From Nymphaea colorata (lineage: Eukaryota; Streptophyta; Magnoliopsida; Nymphaeales; Nymphaeaceae), in assembly GCF_008831285.2 (NCBI RefSeq), contig NC_045139.1, positions 2,736,704-2,800,703 of the forward strand: DNA of 64,000 bases, read 5' to 3'. Below, piece after piece: positions 1 to 10,440 of the stretch. The position numbers and the translations under genes are program-made. The number at the start of each line of letters is the position of its first letter. The stretch's first letter is position 1. The notes beneath the pieces were generated by a model. It was not told where the DNA came from. It made no database searches and worked only from the letters and a program-made list of their open reading frames with translations.

Positions 1-75
1 TCATTGGTATGGGTTATAGGGGTCGTAGGTACAGGATTAGTCTCACAGTCTTCAAACACCACTTTCATCATAGCA
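1..75 (-). repeat. Partial duplicate of Myb/SANT gene exon 2
   Basis: The first ~75 bases closely match positions 738-806, which lie inside exon 2 of the Myb/SANT-like gene immediately to the right. They share a run around 'attggtatgggttata' and then 'tcttca'. Read on the minus strand the segment would give a peptide very like the Pro/Thr-rich linker of that gene. It is cut by the window edge, so whether it belongs to a second tandem gene copy or a fragment cannot be told. Confidence 0.6.
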
Positions 76-324
76 TTTTCTCTTTCCTCATCTGACAACG
101 TGACTGCAACACTGGGTAGCATAGAAAAAAGGTTTTAACATAACAAATCATACCATTTATAAACAAAACATTCTAATATGGAAAGGCGAAAGGAATTAAT
201 TGTCATAAAACAAACATATATGTATGAAATATAAAGAAACTTAAGTAGCATGTTTTGAATTGTATAGAAGTTGGAACCAACACAGCATTGAATTTATAAA
301 GATATTTGAAACATATAGTACTTA

Positions 325-1334
325 CTATTGATGATTGATATTTTGAAGCAACCAAGGCACCCGTTCATCGGGCTTAAGGTTGAGGAAGGTGAGCGGCTTA
401 TTTCCATGCTCCATTAGTGTTAGGGCTCTTATGTGCAAGCTCCTATCAATCTCTCTCGAGTTGAGCATTTCACGCAATATGAGTGCACATTTGTTGTTTG
501 TTTGTGCTCTAGATGTGTTTGTCATTGTTCGAAAACTATCGGCTATGTCATGCAATAGCATTCGATAGTCCTCATCAATTGTACTTAATCTTGCTCTTTT
601 GTTGGATGATTTGGTGGTCCTACTTTCTGATGCAGTAGGTTGTGAATTTTGTTGACTGTGTGCTGGTGATGGTATAATAGAATTATTGTTCAACATTTGT
701 GTGAATGATACATTTTCATCAACATTCAGCCCAAAATCATTGGTATGGGTTATAGGGGTCTCAGGTACAGGATCAGCCTCAGAGTCTTCAGTCATCATGT
801 GTGGAGTACAATTATAACTGCCACGACCTGTGGCAGTTGACTCGCCATACACTTCATGTAACTCCTCATAGTGTTTCCAGTTTTGTCCTCCTTTGAATTT
901 GCGCCTGTCTGGGAATTTCTGCAATTTGGTTCTTAGTCACATATGTTGGATCTAGTAATTGACATGATGATCAGCAATCTTCAACTAAATGTTCTCATAC
1001 TTACCTGAATGTAGACGGCCCAAACTTCATTATCAACATCTACACACTTGTTTGTTGGGTCCCAACCAAACCCGCTTGTTGCCAAAATTTGCTTGCATAT
1101 ATTGTAGTCGGCTTTTGTGCTCTTCAACTTGTTCTTAATTTTTTCTGTTGTGAATTCTTGCCCAAACTTTTCCATCATCTTTTGTCCAATTGCCTTATAA
1201 GCTTTTCCCTTTAAATTGCCGCCTGACTTCATGCTAGGTAGTCGTGATTGCTGAACTAGAAGATGTATAAGATATTCTAGTTGAGCATCACTCCATATGA
1301 GACTGTCATTTCTTGAGTTGCTTGAACATTCCAT
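325..1334 (-). CDS. Myb/SANT-like DNA-binding domain protein (Harbinger ORF1-like family)
   Basis: Two exons: 1334-1005 (110 codons) and 918-325, joined by an 86-bp GT-AG intron (donor CAG|GTAAGT, acceptor TTGCAG), phase 0, giving about 307 residues. Residues ~12-108 form a Myb/SANT-like (trihelix-related) domain, with the opening 'LIWSDAQLEYLIHLL', a central lysine-rich helix and the family signature 'GFGWDPTNK' followed by 'DNEVWAVYI'. Exon 2 opens with the conserved 'HYEELHEVYGESTATG' block. A Thr/Pro/Ser-rich linker and a basic 'KRAR' patch follow, then a helical C-terminal region ending 'LKPDERVPWLL'. This architecture is shared by plant L10-interacting-MYB-like proteins and by the DNA-binding ORF of PIF/Harbinger transposons. 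It is probably nuclear and DNA-binding. No transposase is visible in the window, so a domesticated gene and a transposon accessory ORF remain equally possible. Both exons are open and the splice sites are good. Confidence 0.78.
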
Positions 1335-2500
1335 AACTACTACAATACAATTTCAAGAAGATAGTATGCATGAATAGTAAGTAGATACAAGAATTTGGCT
1401 AAAAGTCATACACCATAAAACAACTGTTCATACATATGTGCTTTATCTTATAAAGTAAACAAACTTCTAAATCACTGTAAGTGCTTTCTCTTAACTATTG
1501 ATAGTAAAATAGTTTGCGATAGACGAAATATATTAGGTAGAGCAATCAACTGCATTCTCTTAACTATTGAATCAACTTTTTGCCTCCTTCGCATTGTGGA
1601 TCCAAAATATCCAAATTCTAGTAAAATTTAACAATGCAAATAGAAAAACAGTACAGCTAGAGAGAGACGAATATACTTTAATCTCAATCTTAATTGATAA
1701 TTTTTACAAACAATGAGATCGTTGGATGACAAAGCATGAAACCCACAAAGCAGCCACGCCACCACCACAATAAGCCAGTCTACAAAATCAAATCAGCGTT
1801 TTCATATTCATAAAATAGACACCATAAAACGTGTACATTCGCTTATGAATTGTAACTGCTCAACCTCAACAATTAGAATCCTCTTGAGCTCTAAGAGTTC
1901 CTGCTCATAAAGGAGGCGATGACATCCATTATGAGTTCGTAATAAATAATAATATCTTCTAGGTTCAAAAAGGACATCAAATGGTTTCATTCACCACATT
2001 TTCAAACAAGTTAGAAACGAAATCAGTAATCATCTGTAACCAAATCTGATACTTTCTTAATATCTCCCAGCATCCATATGACCTCCGGATTAAGTAAAAC
2101 ATAATCTACTGAACGTGAAACTTCAAAAATCCCTGAGCGCAGACTATTCAATTATCCTACACGCACAATTTCATGAAAGAACGAGCCAAACAGAAGGCCC
2201 AAAATCTAGGTACATAGTAGACACAAATGGCTTTCGTAGGATTAATGGGAAAGTTCATGCTCTCTTTCTGCTGTGCGAATCCAACTTATGTTAGACAAAA
2301 TAAATAAAATCCTATAAATCGACCTACTATCTGCTGTGCCAAATGGAGAGAAGATGATAAACGGCGACTGGGAAAAGGGCGAAAAAACAGGACGCCCTTA
2401 CCTCTACGAGAAGCTGCTGCTGGGCTGCACCGAAAGCTACGGTTGGGCTGCTGCTGGCCTGAAAATGATAAACAGCAATGGAAAAAGGGCAAGAAAGAGG
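1335..2500. other. Gene-free stretch
   Basis: AT-rich sequence upstream of the Myb/SANT-like gene. Only short unrelated reading frames occur (for example 1808-1990 minus) and none shows a recognisable motif. It presumably includes that gene's promoter, but I see no clear TATA box or other site that I would defend. Confidence 0.4.
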
Positions 2501-2537
2501 AGTAGGGCTGCGATCAGGGAAAAGGCAAAGAGGAAAC

Positions 2538-2538
<1 letters not shown>

Positions 2539-2574
<36 letters not shown>

Positions 2575-2579
2575 GAGAA
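2539..2579. repeat. (GA)n microsatellite
   Basis: About 40 bp of almost perfect GA dinucleotide repeat with one GGG interruption. It creates spurious Arg/Glu-rich or Ser/Leu-rich frames on both strands. Confidence 0.95.
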
Positions 2580-2699
2580 GCAGCCTGCGCCTAACCTCGG
2601 AAGAGTCCCTGGCTGCGGAGGGGAGGAGGAGGCTGAGGAGCTTGGGAGACAGGGCCTAAGGGGCAGTTTTTGATTTGTTCCGGAAATTTCTTTCCACAC

Positions 2700-3225
2700 T
2701 CGAGGGACAAGTATTTTCCCGAAAAGGACAAGTATTTTCCCGAAAAGGCAAAACCCAATTTCACCGACATAACGAAACCCAAATGACATCAAAAAAAGGT
2801 TTCTTAGTTTCCCATGATCAACAACTCATCAAGAAATATAGTAAATAATCCCCAAACATCCATCAAGAAAAGGCATTGAGCAAAACCCCAGAAAACATCA
2901 AAAGAATAAAAGTTTGCATTTTGGCTTTGAATGATAGACAGGACTTCTTTCGTTTACGAAGCTCCCTGACCTACCTGCCGACGTCAGATTTGTTGAATTT
3001 CTAGGTACCCTTCAACCACCGGCCGAGCGCCCTGCCAATGCTTCAGGAGGAACTGCCGTCGTTGAAGCGTGGCCGGTGAAGCAACTATCGCCACCACTGA
3101 GGCCGCCGGCGGCTTCACTGCAGTCATGCCGTTTATCCGTGAAGATGATCCTTCTGTAAGACGCAGATAATGGGGTTTATCGTTGAGCCCGAGGGTTATG
3201 GAAACAGGGAGAGGATGCTGGGTCT
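2700..3225 (-). pseudogene. Decayed duplicate of PPR gene exon 1 with flanking intron and leader
   Basis: This stretch aligns base by base, with many changes and small indels, to 22980-23500. That region holds the first exon, the start of the intron and the 5' leader of the intact PPR gene at 20443-23403. The start codon equivalent is at 3127-3125 (minus). The 'GGTGGTTGAAGG' and 'AAACGAAAGAAGT' blocks of the parent exon are recognisable. Deletions near the start and a two-base deletion around the parental Lys-Gln-Ser codons put it out of frame, and a TGA follows soon after. Because intron sequence is included, this is a DNA-level segmental copy and not a retrocopy. The rest of the PPR gene is absent here. 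Confidence 0.72.
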
Positions 3226-3229
3226 AAAG

Positions 3230-3884
3230 TATGTTTAGTGGGCATCTGGTTTTGCATTGATGGCAAAAAATACCATCGACTATCGTAGGCTTAAACAGGT
3301 CTCTTGTCCCAAAGGAAAAGGGAAAACAAATGATCACTTACATGCTATTTTGAATGTATGTCATTCGATCGAATTAAGAACCAGAACTACTCGGATGTTA
3401 GGTCAGAATTGGAATTTACATAAAATTGAAGGTGACAAATGTGTATGACTTTCATTTACTGTGGGGATGTGATGCGTCCGCTTGACTTTAAAAACATATA
3501 CTTCTTTGCATGAAGTCAGCTTTATATGCTGAAAAACTCAAAACAATCGATCATAATGAGACAAAAAAATTGAGTTACACTTCTCTTTTCGCGTTTTGAT
3601 GCCTTTAGCTTTATTTATATCGTTAGAGAAGCAGCAAAGCAATACTCTCATTCAGTTTTTCCTCTAAGAGGAGCTGCATCATGGTGTTTTTCAAATTTCA
3701 AAGATGAAAGCGCGGGAAATGAGCGGCCCTAGGATGAAATTGGCAAAATAAAAGGACGAACTTGCTCTAAGTAGGTTTTGCTATGTTGTGTTGATGATGA
3801 CTCATAAGTTGGCGTGTTTGAATTGTCAACCAAATCACATCTCAATGCTTTAATGGACATATCTCTCGTCGGAATAAATGATTA
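3230..3884. other. Gene-free stretch
   Basis: No conserved reading frame, RNA gene or repeat family recognised. A 63-codon plus-strand frame (3257-3448) has no recognisable motif. Confidence 0.4.
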
Positions 3885-4590
3885 TGGGCTCGTTTGATGG
3901 CTGAAAAATGAAAAGGAATGAAGTTTGAATTGGTGAATGGGAAATAAAATTTCATTTCTTCAAAACTTGTCTTTGGTAAGTTGGATTTATATTTCTGAAC
4001 AAATTTATGGTTTGATGGATTTATATTTCTGAAAACAAATTTATGGTTTGATGAAAAAATGTTGGAATCGGTGGAAACGAAGGGGAAAGAAGAAGAACGA
4101 AGGGAAAAGAGGAAGAAAGATGAAAAAGGGAAGGAGGGAAGAAGAAGGGAGGCAGAGGAAAAAGGGAAGGATGGAGGAGGAAGAAGAAGATGCGGCTGGA
4201 AGAGGAGGAGGCGGAGCGGCCGCTGGAGAAGATGAAACCGACGATGCCCTTTCCCCTTCATTCTTCCTCTTTCCCCTTCGTTCTTCCTCTTTCCCTTTTT
4301 GCTGCTAGACGCTGCGCTGGTGAGGAGATGCCCAATCAAGCCGCTAGTGATAACGTTATGCAGGAGGGCATGAGGAGAGGAAGATGATGATGGTGCTGAG
4401 CGTGAGAAAAAGAAGATGAGCGACGTGTTTGATAGCATGGGTGGAAAGATGTTTCCGGAAATATATTCCCGAATTCTCGGGAAATGGTCGATTTTTTTTT
4501 CCATGTTTGATAACATGGAAAAATTTTAAAAATTTGAAATAAATGTCATGTTGAACAGTATATTTCCTGTGAAGCAAACGCTCCCTATAT
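3885..4590. mobile_element. MITE-like element with imperfect terminal inverted repeats
   Basis: The left end reads 'gggctcgtttgatgg'. The right end reads 'gaagcaaacgctccc', whose complement begins 'gggagcgtttgc', so the two ends are imperfect inverted repeats. Similar 'gggcgtttgatgg' ends occur at 25054 and 62333. Inside are a 38-bp tandem duplication (about 3981-4051, 'atttatatttctga...tttatggtttgatg' twice) and a strongly purine-rich block with complementary CT-rich text near 4245-4310. There is no transposase frame and I could not define a target-site duplication. Confidence 0.42.
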
Positions 4591-5298
4591 AGGAGTTACT
4601 ACTGAAATGTAGTACGACCATATTCAACACATGAGAAAGAAAATAGGTGAAGGCTGATGCCTTCCAAAATCCATGGATGTAACACTTAAAAAAGTTAGTT
4701 TTGTATATGGAATCTTCAATGACTTGGGTTTATTAAATATATAATTGTCTTAGTTTTTAATAAAACTAAAATTATTATGGGGTAAGTTGAGATCCAAGCT
4801 CGAGTTCAAAAATGGGTCAAATTGTGTGTGCTTGAAAAAGATGTGGATTGTAATACCAAAAGAAAATGTAGTAATACCATATTAATGAGATGATTGTGTG
4901 TAACTGTTTTTTTTTTATTAAAACCAATAAAACTATTGGGTCTAATTGTTACCAAGAACGCAGCGACAGGATGTGAAAGAACGAGATATTGGATGTACTG
5001 CAAAACTGAGGAGTAAGAGCTATCACTTCAATTATTATACACCGCTATCGACTAGACACTGCTATGGAGGGCATTGGTATGCTTGGGGCCTAAGAGGAAC
5101 CGATGCTCGCCCGCGAACAGTGGATGCAAGCTACGGCCAATCCCTGCTTGGACGACAACTGCACAGACATGGAGGCGACTACTACTCGGGTCCCTGCGGC
5201 TTCCCATGATACCATTCCTTGCCCCTACCACTGAAGGGGCCATTTCTGGCCACCAACACCGAGTCTGTTTCTGGTCGGCTTTCTAAGTTTGTGGATCT
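4591..5298. other. Gene-free stretch
   Basis: AT-rich sequence with overlapping short frames on both strands and no recognisable domain. It may include the 5' part of the LINE remnant that follows. Confidence 0.35.
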
Positions 5299-5930
5299 AT
5301 GAAACTTCTTTCTTGGAACACTCGTGGCCTAATTGGGCATTCTGCGCAACAGGACCTTTTTTCTATTGTTAGTGATCAGGGTGTTGATGTTTTGGTTCTT
5401 CTTGATGCTTACATGTTTCTGGGCCCTTCGACCGCTGGAAGTCTAGCTATAAGCATTTTGCTGTTGCTTCTAATATCGAGATGCTTGGCATTGGATGAGA
5501 TGCCCTCCAAATGAAGGTGGAGTACTGTAGCTTACTGAAGGGAAAGATCTCCAAAAAGCTGGCTGGATGAAAAGGAAGGCTTTTATCATATTTTGGTAGA
5601 ATGTATTTAATAAAACGCGTTATCAACCAGATTATTGGATATTGGTTGATGTGCTTCTTGCCTAATACAGTTATTTGCTCCCTAGAGGCTGAATGCAGTA
5701 AATTCTTCTGTGAGATGCAGAAAATCATAGAAGAATTCATCCCATCAGTTGGAAAACTCTCTAGGCCAGAAGAGGAAGGTGGTGTTGATGGCAAAACTTT
5801 GGGGGATATGAACAGATGGACAGCATACTTAGCAATGACGGGGAGAGACCTCACTAATGATAAGATACAGAGAAGTGAAATCAGCATGGAAAATTGCCGT
5901 CATATGTCTAGATCTTCCGAAGAAACTTGA
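5299..5930 (+). mobile_element. Degenerate LINE (non-LTR retrotransposon) fragments
   Basis: 5299-5400 encodes 'MKLLSWNTRGL' and continues to 'VDVLVLLDAY', the typical start of a plant LINE apurinic-like endonuclease. After an internal deletion, 5601-5860 encodes a stretch with the pattern 'YWLMCFLPNTVI...LE.ECSKFF', then 'GKLSRPEEEGGVDGKTLGDMNR'-like text. These match the end of LINE reverse transcriptase and the region just after it (compare 'YW...FLLPKSVI' and 'P..EGGLG...L.D.N'). The two pieces lie too close together for a complete element and the polymerase core (YADD region) is missing. Decayed LINE-like text may run on to about 6900, but I cannot define the 3' end or a poly(A) tail. 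Confidence 0.65.
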
Positions 5931-6965
5931 GCGCATGCATGCTTTCCCGCGATATAAATACGTTTGCTCTAGTTAGAAAAAGATTGCAAATAAATGCAGC
6001 GCCTTTTGAACAAAAGCGGACTGTGAGAGGTTCGTTTATATGGTGATGGGGGGAAAAGTTTAAATGTCATTGGGCAAGAAGATGTTGACAGATATCCTTC
6101 TTGCTAACTATATGATACTTCTGGAAGGAAGGCACACCAAATTCATGATCAAGAGGATGGGACAGGCAGGAAAATAGGCAAAGGATTTGCACAGATGTTA
6201 AAACATTTGTTAGTTCGGACTTCTGCCAAATGGTCTATGAAGGTCAAAAATGATTTGGTTATTTTGGTAGCAAACAAGGATACGACCTGATCCTGGCCTT
6301 CGGTTGGAAGAGAATTCTGTATTGTTCAAACTTCAAACTGCCTGTTTATATCTGCAGGAAGGTCAGAAGATAGTGTTTTGCTATTAGATCAGGTGATGGA
6401 ATGATCAATCATGCTGGTGTTAGCTTTTATGAGAAGGCCTGGGCTTGGACTGTAGATCACTTCTATCGAAATGTTATGAAACTCATCCCTGCCAGTCCGA
6501 GAAGCATCTGTATGGTATGTGTACCTGACTCGCAGAGGTTCCAGCTACGGAAGTCTTGAAGGCAGCATTGCAGACTGGGTCGTGAGAATTCCTTTATTTT
6601 CTCATGCAGAGATCAAATTGTTTTCAGGAATTGTAATCCAATTAGGCAAGTTGTCAGCTTACTGAGTTACAATACCCTTGTTAATTCTTTTTACATTTGG
6701 AATTCTTTACCTGACTGTTAAGATCATCATCCGGCCTAAATATTAGGCTTCTGTGAGGTTTCAGTTTTTTTACATGAATTTCTAATTCATAGACGGGAGC
6801 CCACTCTCCCACAAGGCTTGCATTGGAAATCTGTCATCCATAATGCCCTAAACTCTTTCGCTACATTCACCAACAAGCAATAGAATTAGTAATTGTTGTT
6901 CAACAATGAAGCTGATGGTCCAACATGTAAGGACGTAAGTTTTGAAGGGTATACTGAGCTTATGC
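5931..6965. other. Gene-free stretch, possibly LINE 3' remnant
   Basis: No open frame of useful length. Scattered words (for example a GGKSLNVIG-like frame near 6050) could be the zinc-binding and RNase H-side tail of the LINE fragment at 5299-5930, with many stops. This is inference only. Confidence 0.3.
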
Positions 6966-7110
6966 ACCGGCGGGGCCAGGGTTTTTTGTTAGGGGCCAAA
7001 CTATATTTCTTAAAGTTTTTACTCAAGCCGAACCATATTTCTCAAAACTTTTCAAAGGACCAACCAAAAATTTTGATAAGTTATACGATGAAACTTATAA
7101 GTTAGCAATC
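6966..7110. mobile_element. Truncated copy of a short 'ggcggagccagg' element
   Basis: Starts 'cggcggggccaggg' and continues with 'ccaaactatatttct' and 'ccaaaaattttgata'. It resembles the left half and core of the family seen at 24007-24225, 29330-29555 and 60098-60268. The right terminal repeat is not clear. Confidence 0.35.
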
Positions 7111-7194
7111 GTTTTCTTATAAAAAATATTAAAATAACAACATAAAAGACAACCTCACCCTTTGAAGTAAGCTTGTTTCAAAAACTAATGACAA

Positions 7195-7990
7195 CAACAA
7201 AATAACCTCGCCGCCGGCGACGGTTGACAGCAGACAGCAGATCGTTGCCGCCTAGTACAAAACCTCGCTCGGCATTTTGTTGCGCAACCCAACAGTGTTG
7301 CAGGCGAATGCAGGCAGAAAGTAGAAAGGAGGAAAGAAGCGATTTTCCGGGCGGCAGCCCTGCCTTCTTCTTCTTCGTCTACTGCAAGCAATGGGGAAGG
7401 CCGACAGCCCTCCCTCCTTCACGGCTCTCTGGGACGAAGTAAGGGGAAAGGGCACTTCTCCCTTCCCTGCCACTGACAGCAAGGGACCCGCAGGTCCCCC
7501 TTTCAGGCAAGACCTTCGTAAAGAGCAAGGAAAGAGGGGCCCTGTCAGAACACGACAGGGGGAGGGCTTCTGCCCAACCCCCAGAAGCATCTGGTGCCTC
7601 CGCTTGCTGCGTGAAGGGAAAGAGAGATCCCTGTCGATGGAAGAGAGACCTGTTGTTCACATGGCAGAAGACTAGGGTGAAGTACCCTTTCCCCTGTCCT
7701 GTCCAGGGAGACGAGAGGAAGGTAGGGCCATCCTTCCCTCCCTGTCGCCAACAGAAGACAAACAAGAAGAGCGCGGAGCCGCCGCTCTCTCGCTCCCACT
7801 TCCTTCTCCTCCTTTTTCCCTGCACGTACCTGCAGTTCCATTGTGTTGCACAACAGAACAGCAACAATGAGAGTCGACAGCTCCTTCTTCCGCTTCTTCT
7901 TAATTTCCCTTTGCACCCACTTGCTCACTCCTTTGGTGGCACTGCAGAATCCGTCCGCCATTGCTGGACGGCGAGGGCTGCTTTCTTCCT
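7195..7990. mobile_element. GC-rich foldback (inverted-repeat) unit
   Basis: The left arm read forward and the right arm read on the minus strand are related along several hundred bases. Forward 7265-7345 and complement 7865-7775 share 'gcaac' and 'tgcagg' words followed by 'aaaggaggaaagaag'-type text. The forward translation 'FCCATQQCCRR..' matches the minus-strand translation 'FCCATQWNCRY..', followed by 'GGSPAFFFFVYC' and 'GGSALFLFVFC'. The centre of symmetry is near 7590, so the unit could fold into an imperfect hairpin with arms of roughly 350-400 bp. It is much richer in G+C than its surroundings and encodes no recognisable protein. Overlapping frames on both strands are a by-product of the symmetry. 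Confidence 0.52.
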
Positions 7991-7999
7991 TCCATTTTT

Positions 8000-8860
8000 C
8001 TTCGTTGACTAAAAAAACAGAAAAATCTTTGGAAAGGGTGAAGTTGTCTTTTTGTTTTATTTTTTAAAAGTAACTAAGTAAGTAGTTGTTTAAGACTTGA
8101 AGTTGATGTTGGTGCATCTATTGTAATATTTTTCCTTTCAAATATTAAAAACTTACTTGTGCATGGTGCACGTTGAGCACGACTTTCTCTATTAAATGAT
8201 CAAAACTTCCCAGTCCCACAGCACCACCTGCGTATTTTGGCTCTTTTTAAAGCAAAGTGAATATTTTATAAATTTTATTTTCTGCCTTGCCCACGAGGAG
8301 GAGATTTTCATTTTCACAGACTAGGGGCATGATAATCATTGACGAAATATTTTACAAGGAAACTTCGGAGTCAACGGTGCCATGGGGAAGGCACCTCCGC
8401 CATGTCCTGCCGAGATATCTCATGCCTCCATCAACTCCAAAATCAAAAGACTTGGTTTCCTCCTTGAAGTTCTTAGATTGATAGAGCACTGATACACCTC
8501 TCTCTCTCTCCTACGATCCGCCTACCCTTCTCCCTTCTTTGTCTTCACGAGCTCGTAATTAAACGAGCACCACAGAGAGGATCAGAACATCGTGTGGGCA
8601 AAGTGCATGCCATAGAGCCAGGGGCCGAAGAAAGCTGGCTGACCAGGGAAGAAGGGACGGGAAGCAAGCAGGTGGCGTTCAAGCGGATCGCTTTGAGTCG
8701 GAAAGGCAAAGCAACCATGTGCTGGCAAAGGGAATTACCAAAGCGATGTATGAGATGGACGGAACTAACATGGCCGGAGAGGAGTTAATACCGTGGAGAT
8801 CTGGAAAGGCTCTTTTAATTCTTGTTTGTCTTTCACACTTTTTCTGCATGCATAGATCTT
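8000..8860 (+). promoter_or_regulatory. Upstream region and probable leader of the TNL gene
   Basis: No gene is visible. The last ~370 bases include a CT-rich tract (about 8494-8513) of the kind common in plant 5' leaders, and several short upstream AUGs. A TATA-like 'attttataaatttta' lies near 8264. Transcription start and promoter are inferred from position only. Confidence 0.3.
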
Positions 8861-9843
8861 ATGAAAAGATCAAGGTCTCCACGATATTCCGAGAGGTTTG
8901 ATTATGAGGGTGATGAAGGAGAGGGTTCTTCACCTCCTTCATCATGCTCACCACGGGTGAGGGAAGATGGGTTTCAGTATGACGTGTTTCTGAGCTTTAG
9001 GGGAGCAGACACTCGCAAGGGTTTCACGGGCCACCTCTATTATGCATTGGATGACAAGGGTATCGCTACTTTCATCGATAGTGAGAAGTTGGAGAAGGGG
9101 CAGAAAGTGGAGGAGCTGTTTGGATACATTGAAAGATCCAAGATCTTTGTGCCCATCTTTTCCAAGGCTATGCTGATTCAAAGTGGTGTTTAAAAGAAAT
9201 AGCCAAGATTGTGGACTGCAAGAGGCTTGTCATACCGGTGTTCTTTGATGTGGAGCCAAGAGATGTCCGCCATCAAACTGGCCCTTTTGCCAATGCATTT
9301 AGAGGCTACTTTCAAAAGGAAAACACACACAAAGAAGAGGTGAGCAAATGGAGTTCAGCTTTGACAGAAGCAGGGCGAATCTCCGGATATAACTTGGCCG
9401 ATACAGATGGGTAAGTAAATAGCTTACCCTAATCTGTTCTCTTTATCGGACATTTAACATTTTTTTTTATATGATAGATTGTTTAGATCTACATGTCCAG
9501 TCCTTGATCCCATTCAATTCTCACATACGTAAATAAATGAAAAAGGCACACTTAATAGTTTAATCACCAATTTTTTGAGAACTTAAGTTGGATGGGCCTC
9601 TAAGCCGGTTATATATGCTGTCCTCATGTATGAAATTTTCTGTGTTATTTTAATAATGATAAAAAATGTTCACGATTAATACAAAAAAAAAATTGTAGAG
9701 ACAAAAAAAAAAACCACAAGAAAAAAAAGCATTTGGAGATTTGATAAAGGTAAAGAATGTTAGCCCGTAAATATATATAGTTATGACCAATATACTCATT
9801 TATGTAGTAAAGTGTGTTTTCAATTATTTGTCCTACTCATAGT

Positions 9844-10162
9844 GTTATCTCATTATCTCAAATATTTTATTATCTCATGCTTATGTTTAGTGTTATCTCA
9901 TTATCTCATAAATATTATCTCATACTTATGCTTAGCGTTATCTCATACACGGTTCCTCATTTTATTATCTCATAAATATTTTATTATCTCACAAACATTA
10001 TCTCATGTTTATGTTTAGCGTTATCTCATACATTCATCCTTTATATTATAAATCTTTTATATCTCATAAACATTATCTCATGTTTATATTGCGTTATCTC
10101 ATACATTTATCTGTTATCTCATTATTTTAAAAGTATTTTGTTATCTCATACTCATTAAATCA
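9844..10162. repeat. Degenerate 'TTATCTCAT' repeat array in TNL intron 1
   Basis: About 15 copies of TTATCTCA(T) occur in ~320 bp. They sit in a looser higher-order pattern of roughly 70-85 bp, in which '..tttagcGTTATCTCATACA..' recurs. Reverse-complement units contain GATAA. It lies 0.4-0.75 kb into the 2.26-kb first intron (9411-11667). Confidence 0.85.
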
Positions 10163-10380
10163 TATTTATTTGTTGTTTCATACCTATTTGTTATGCCATG
10201 CACATGTGTATGCAATCTTTGGGCATGAAAGTAAATGTGTGTACTGGTAGTAGAGTCCACATACGGCGTATGCTCATTACGTACACAATAGCAGCATAAA
10301 AAACTCGATCCACCAAAAACTACTTCCCGATGTGTATATATATACATCTCTACTTAAAAACTACTTTCCGATGCATGTGA

Positions 10381-10440
10381 ATATGTATATATATATATAT
10401 ATATATATTTTTATTTATTTATTTATTTATCTGTGTGTGT
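10381..10440. repeat. (TA)n plus (TTTA)n and (TG)n microsatellite
   Basis: Compound simple repeat inside TNL intron 1: TA dinucleotides, then 'tttatttattta', then a short TG tract. Confidence 0.9.

Noticed and set aside
3842-4516. 224-codon minus-strand Ser/Phe/Leu-rich frame
   Set aside because: Low-complexity translation of a purine-rich block within a MITE-like element; no domain.
5447-5887. 146-codon minus-strand frame
   Set aside because: It is antisense to LINE reverse-transcriptase-like coding text, which explains its openness.
7379-8012. Several overlapping frames of 100-160 codons on both strands
   Set aside because: They overlap each other on opposite strands, match no domain and are explained by the GC-rich inverted-repeat structure, which lowers stop frequency.
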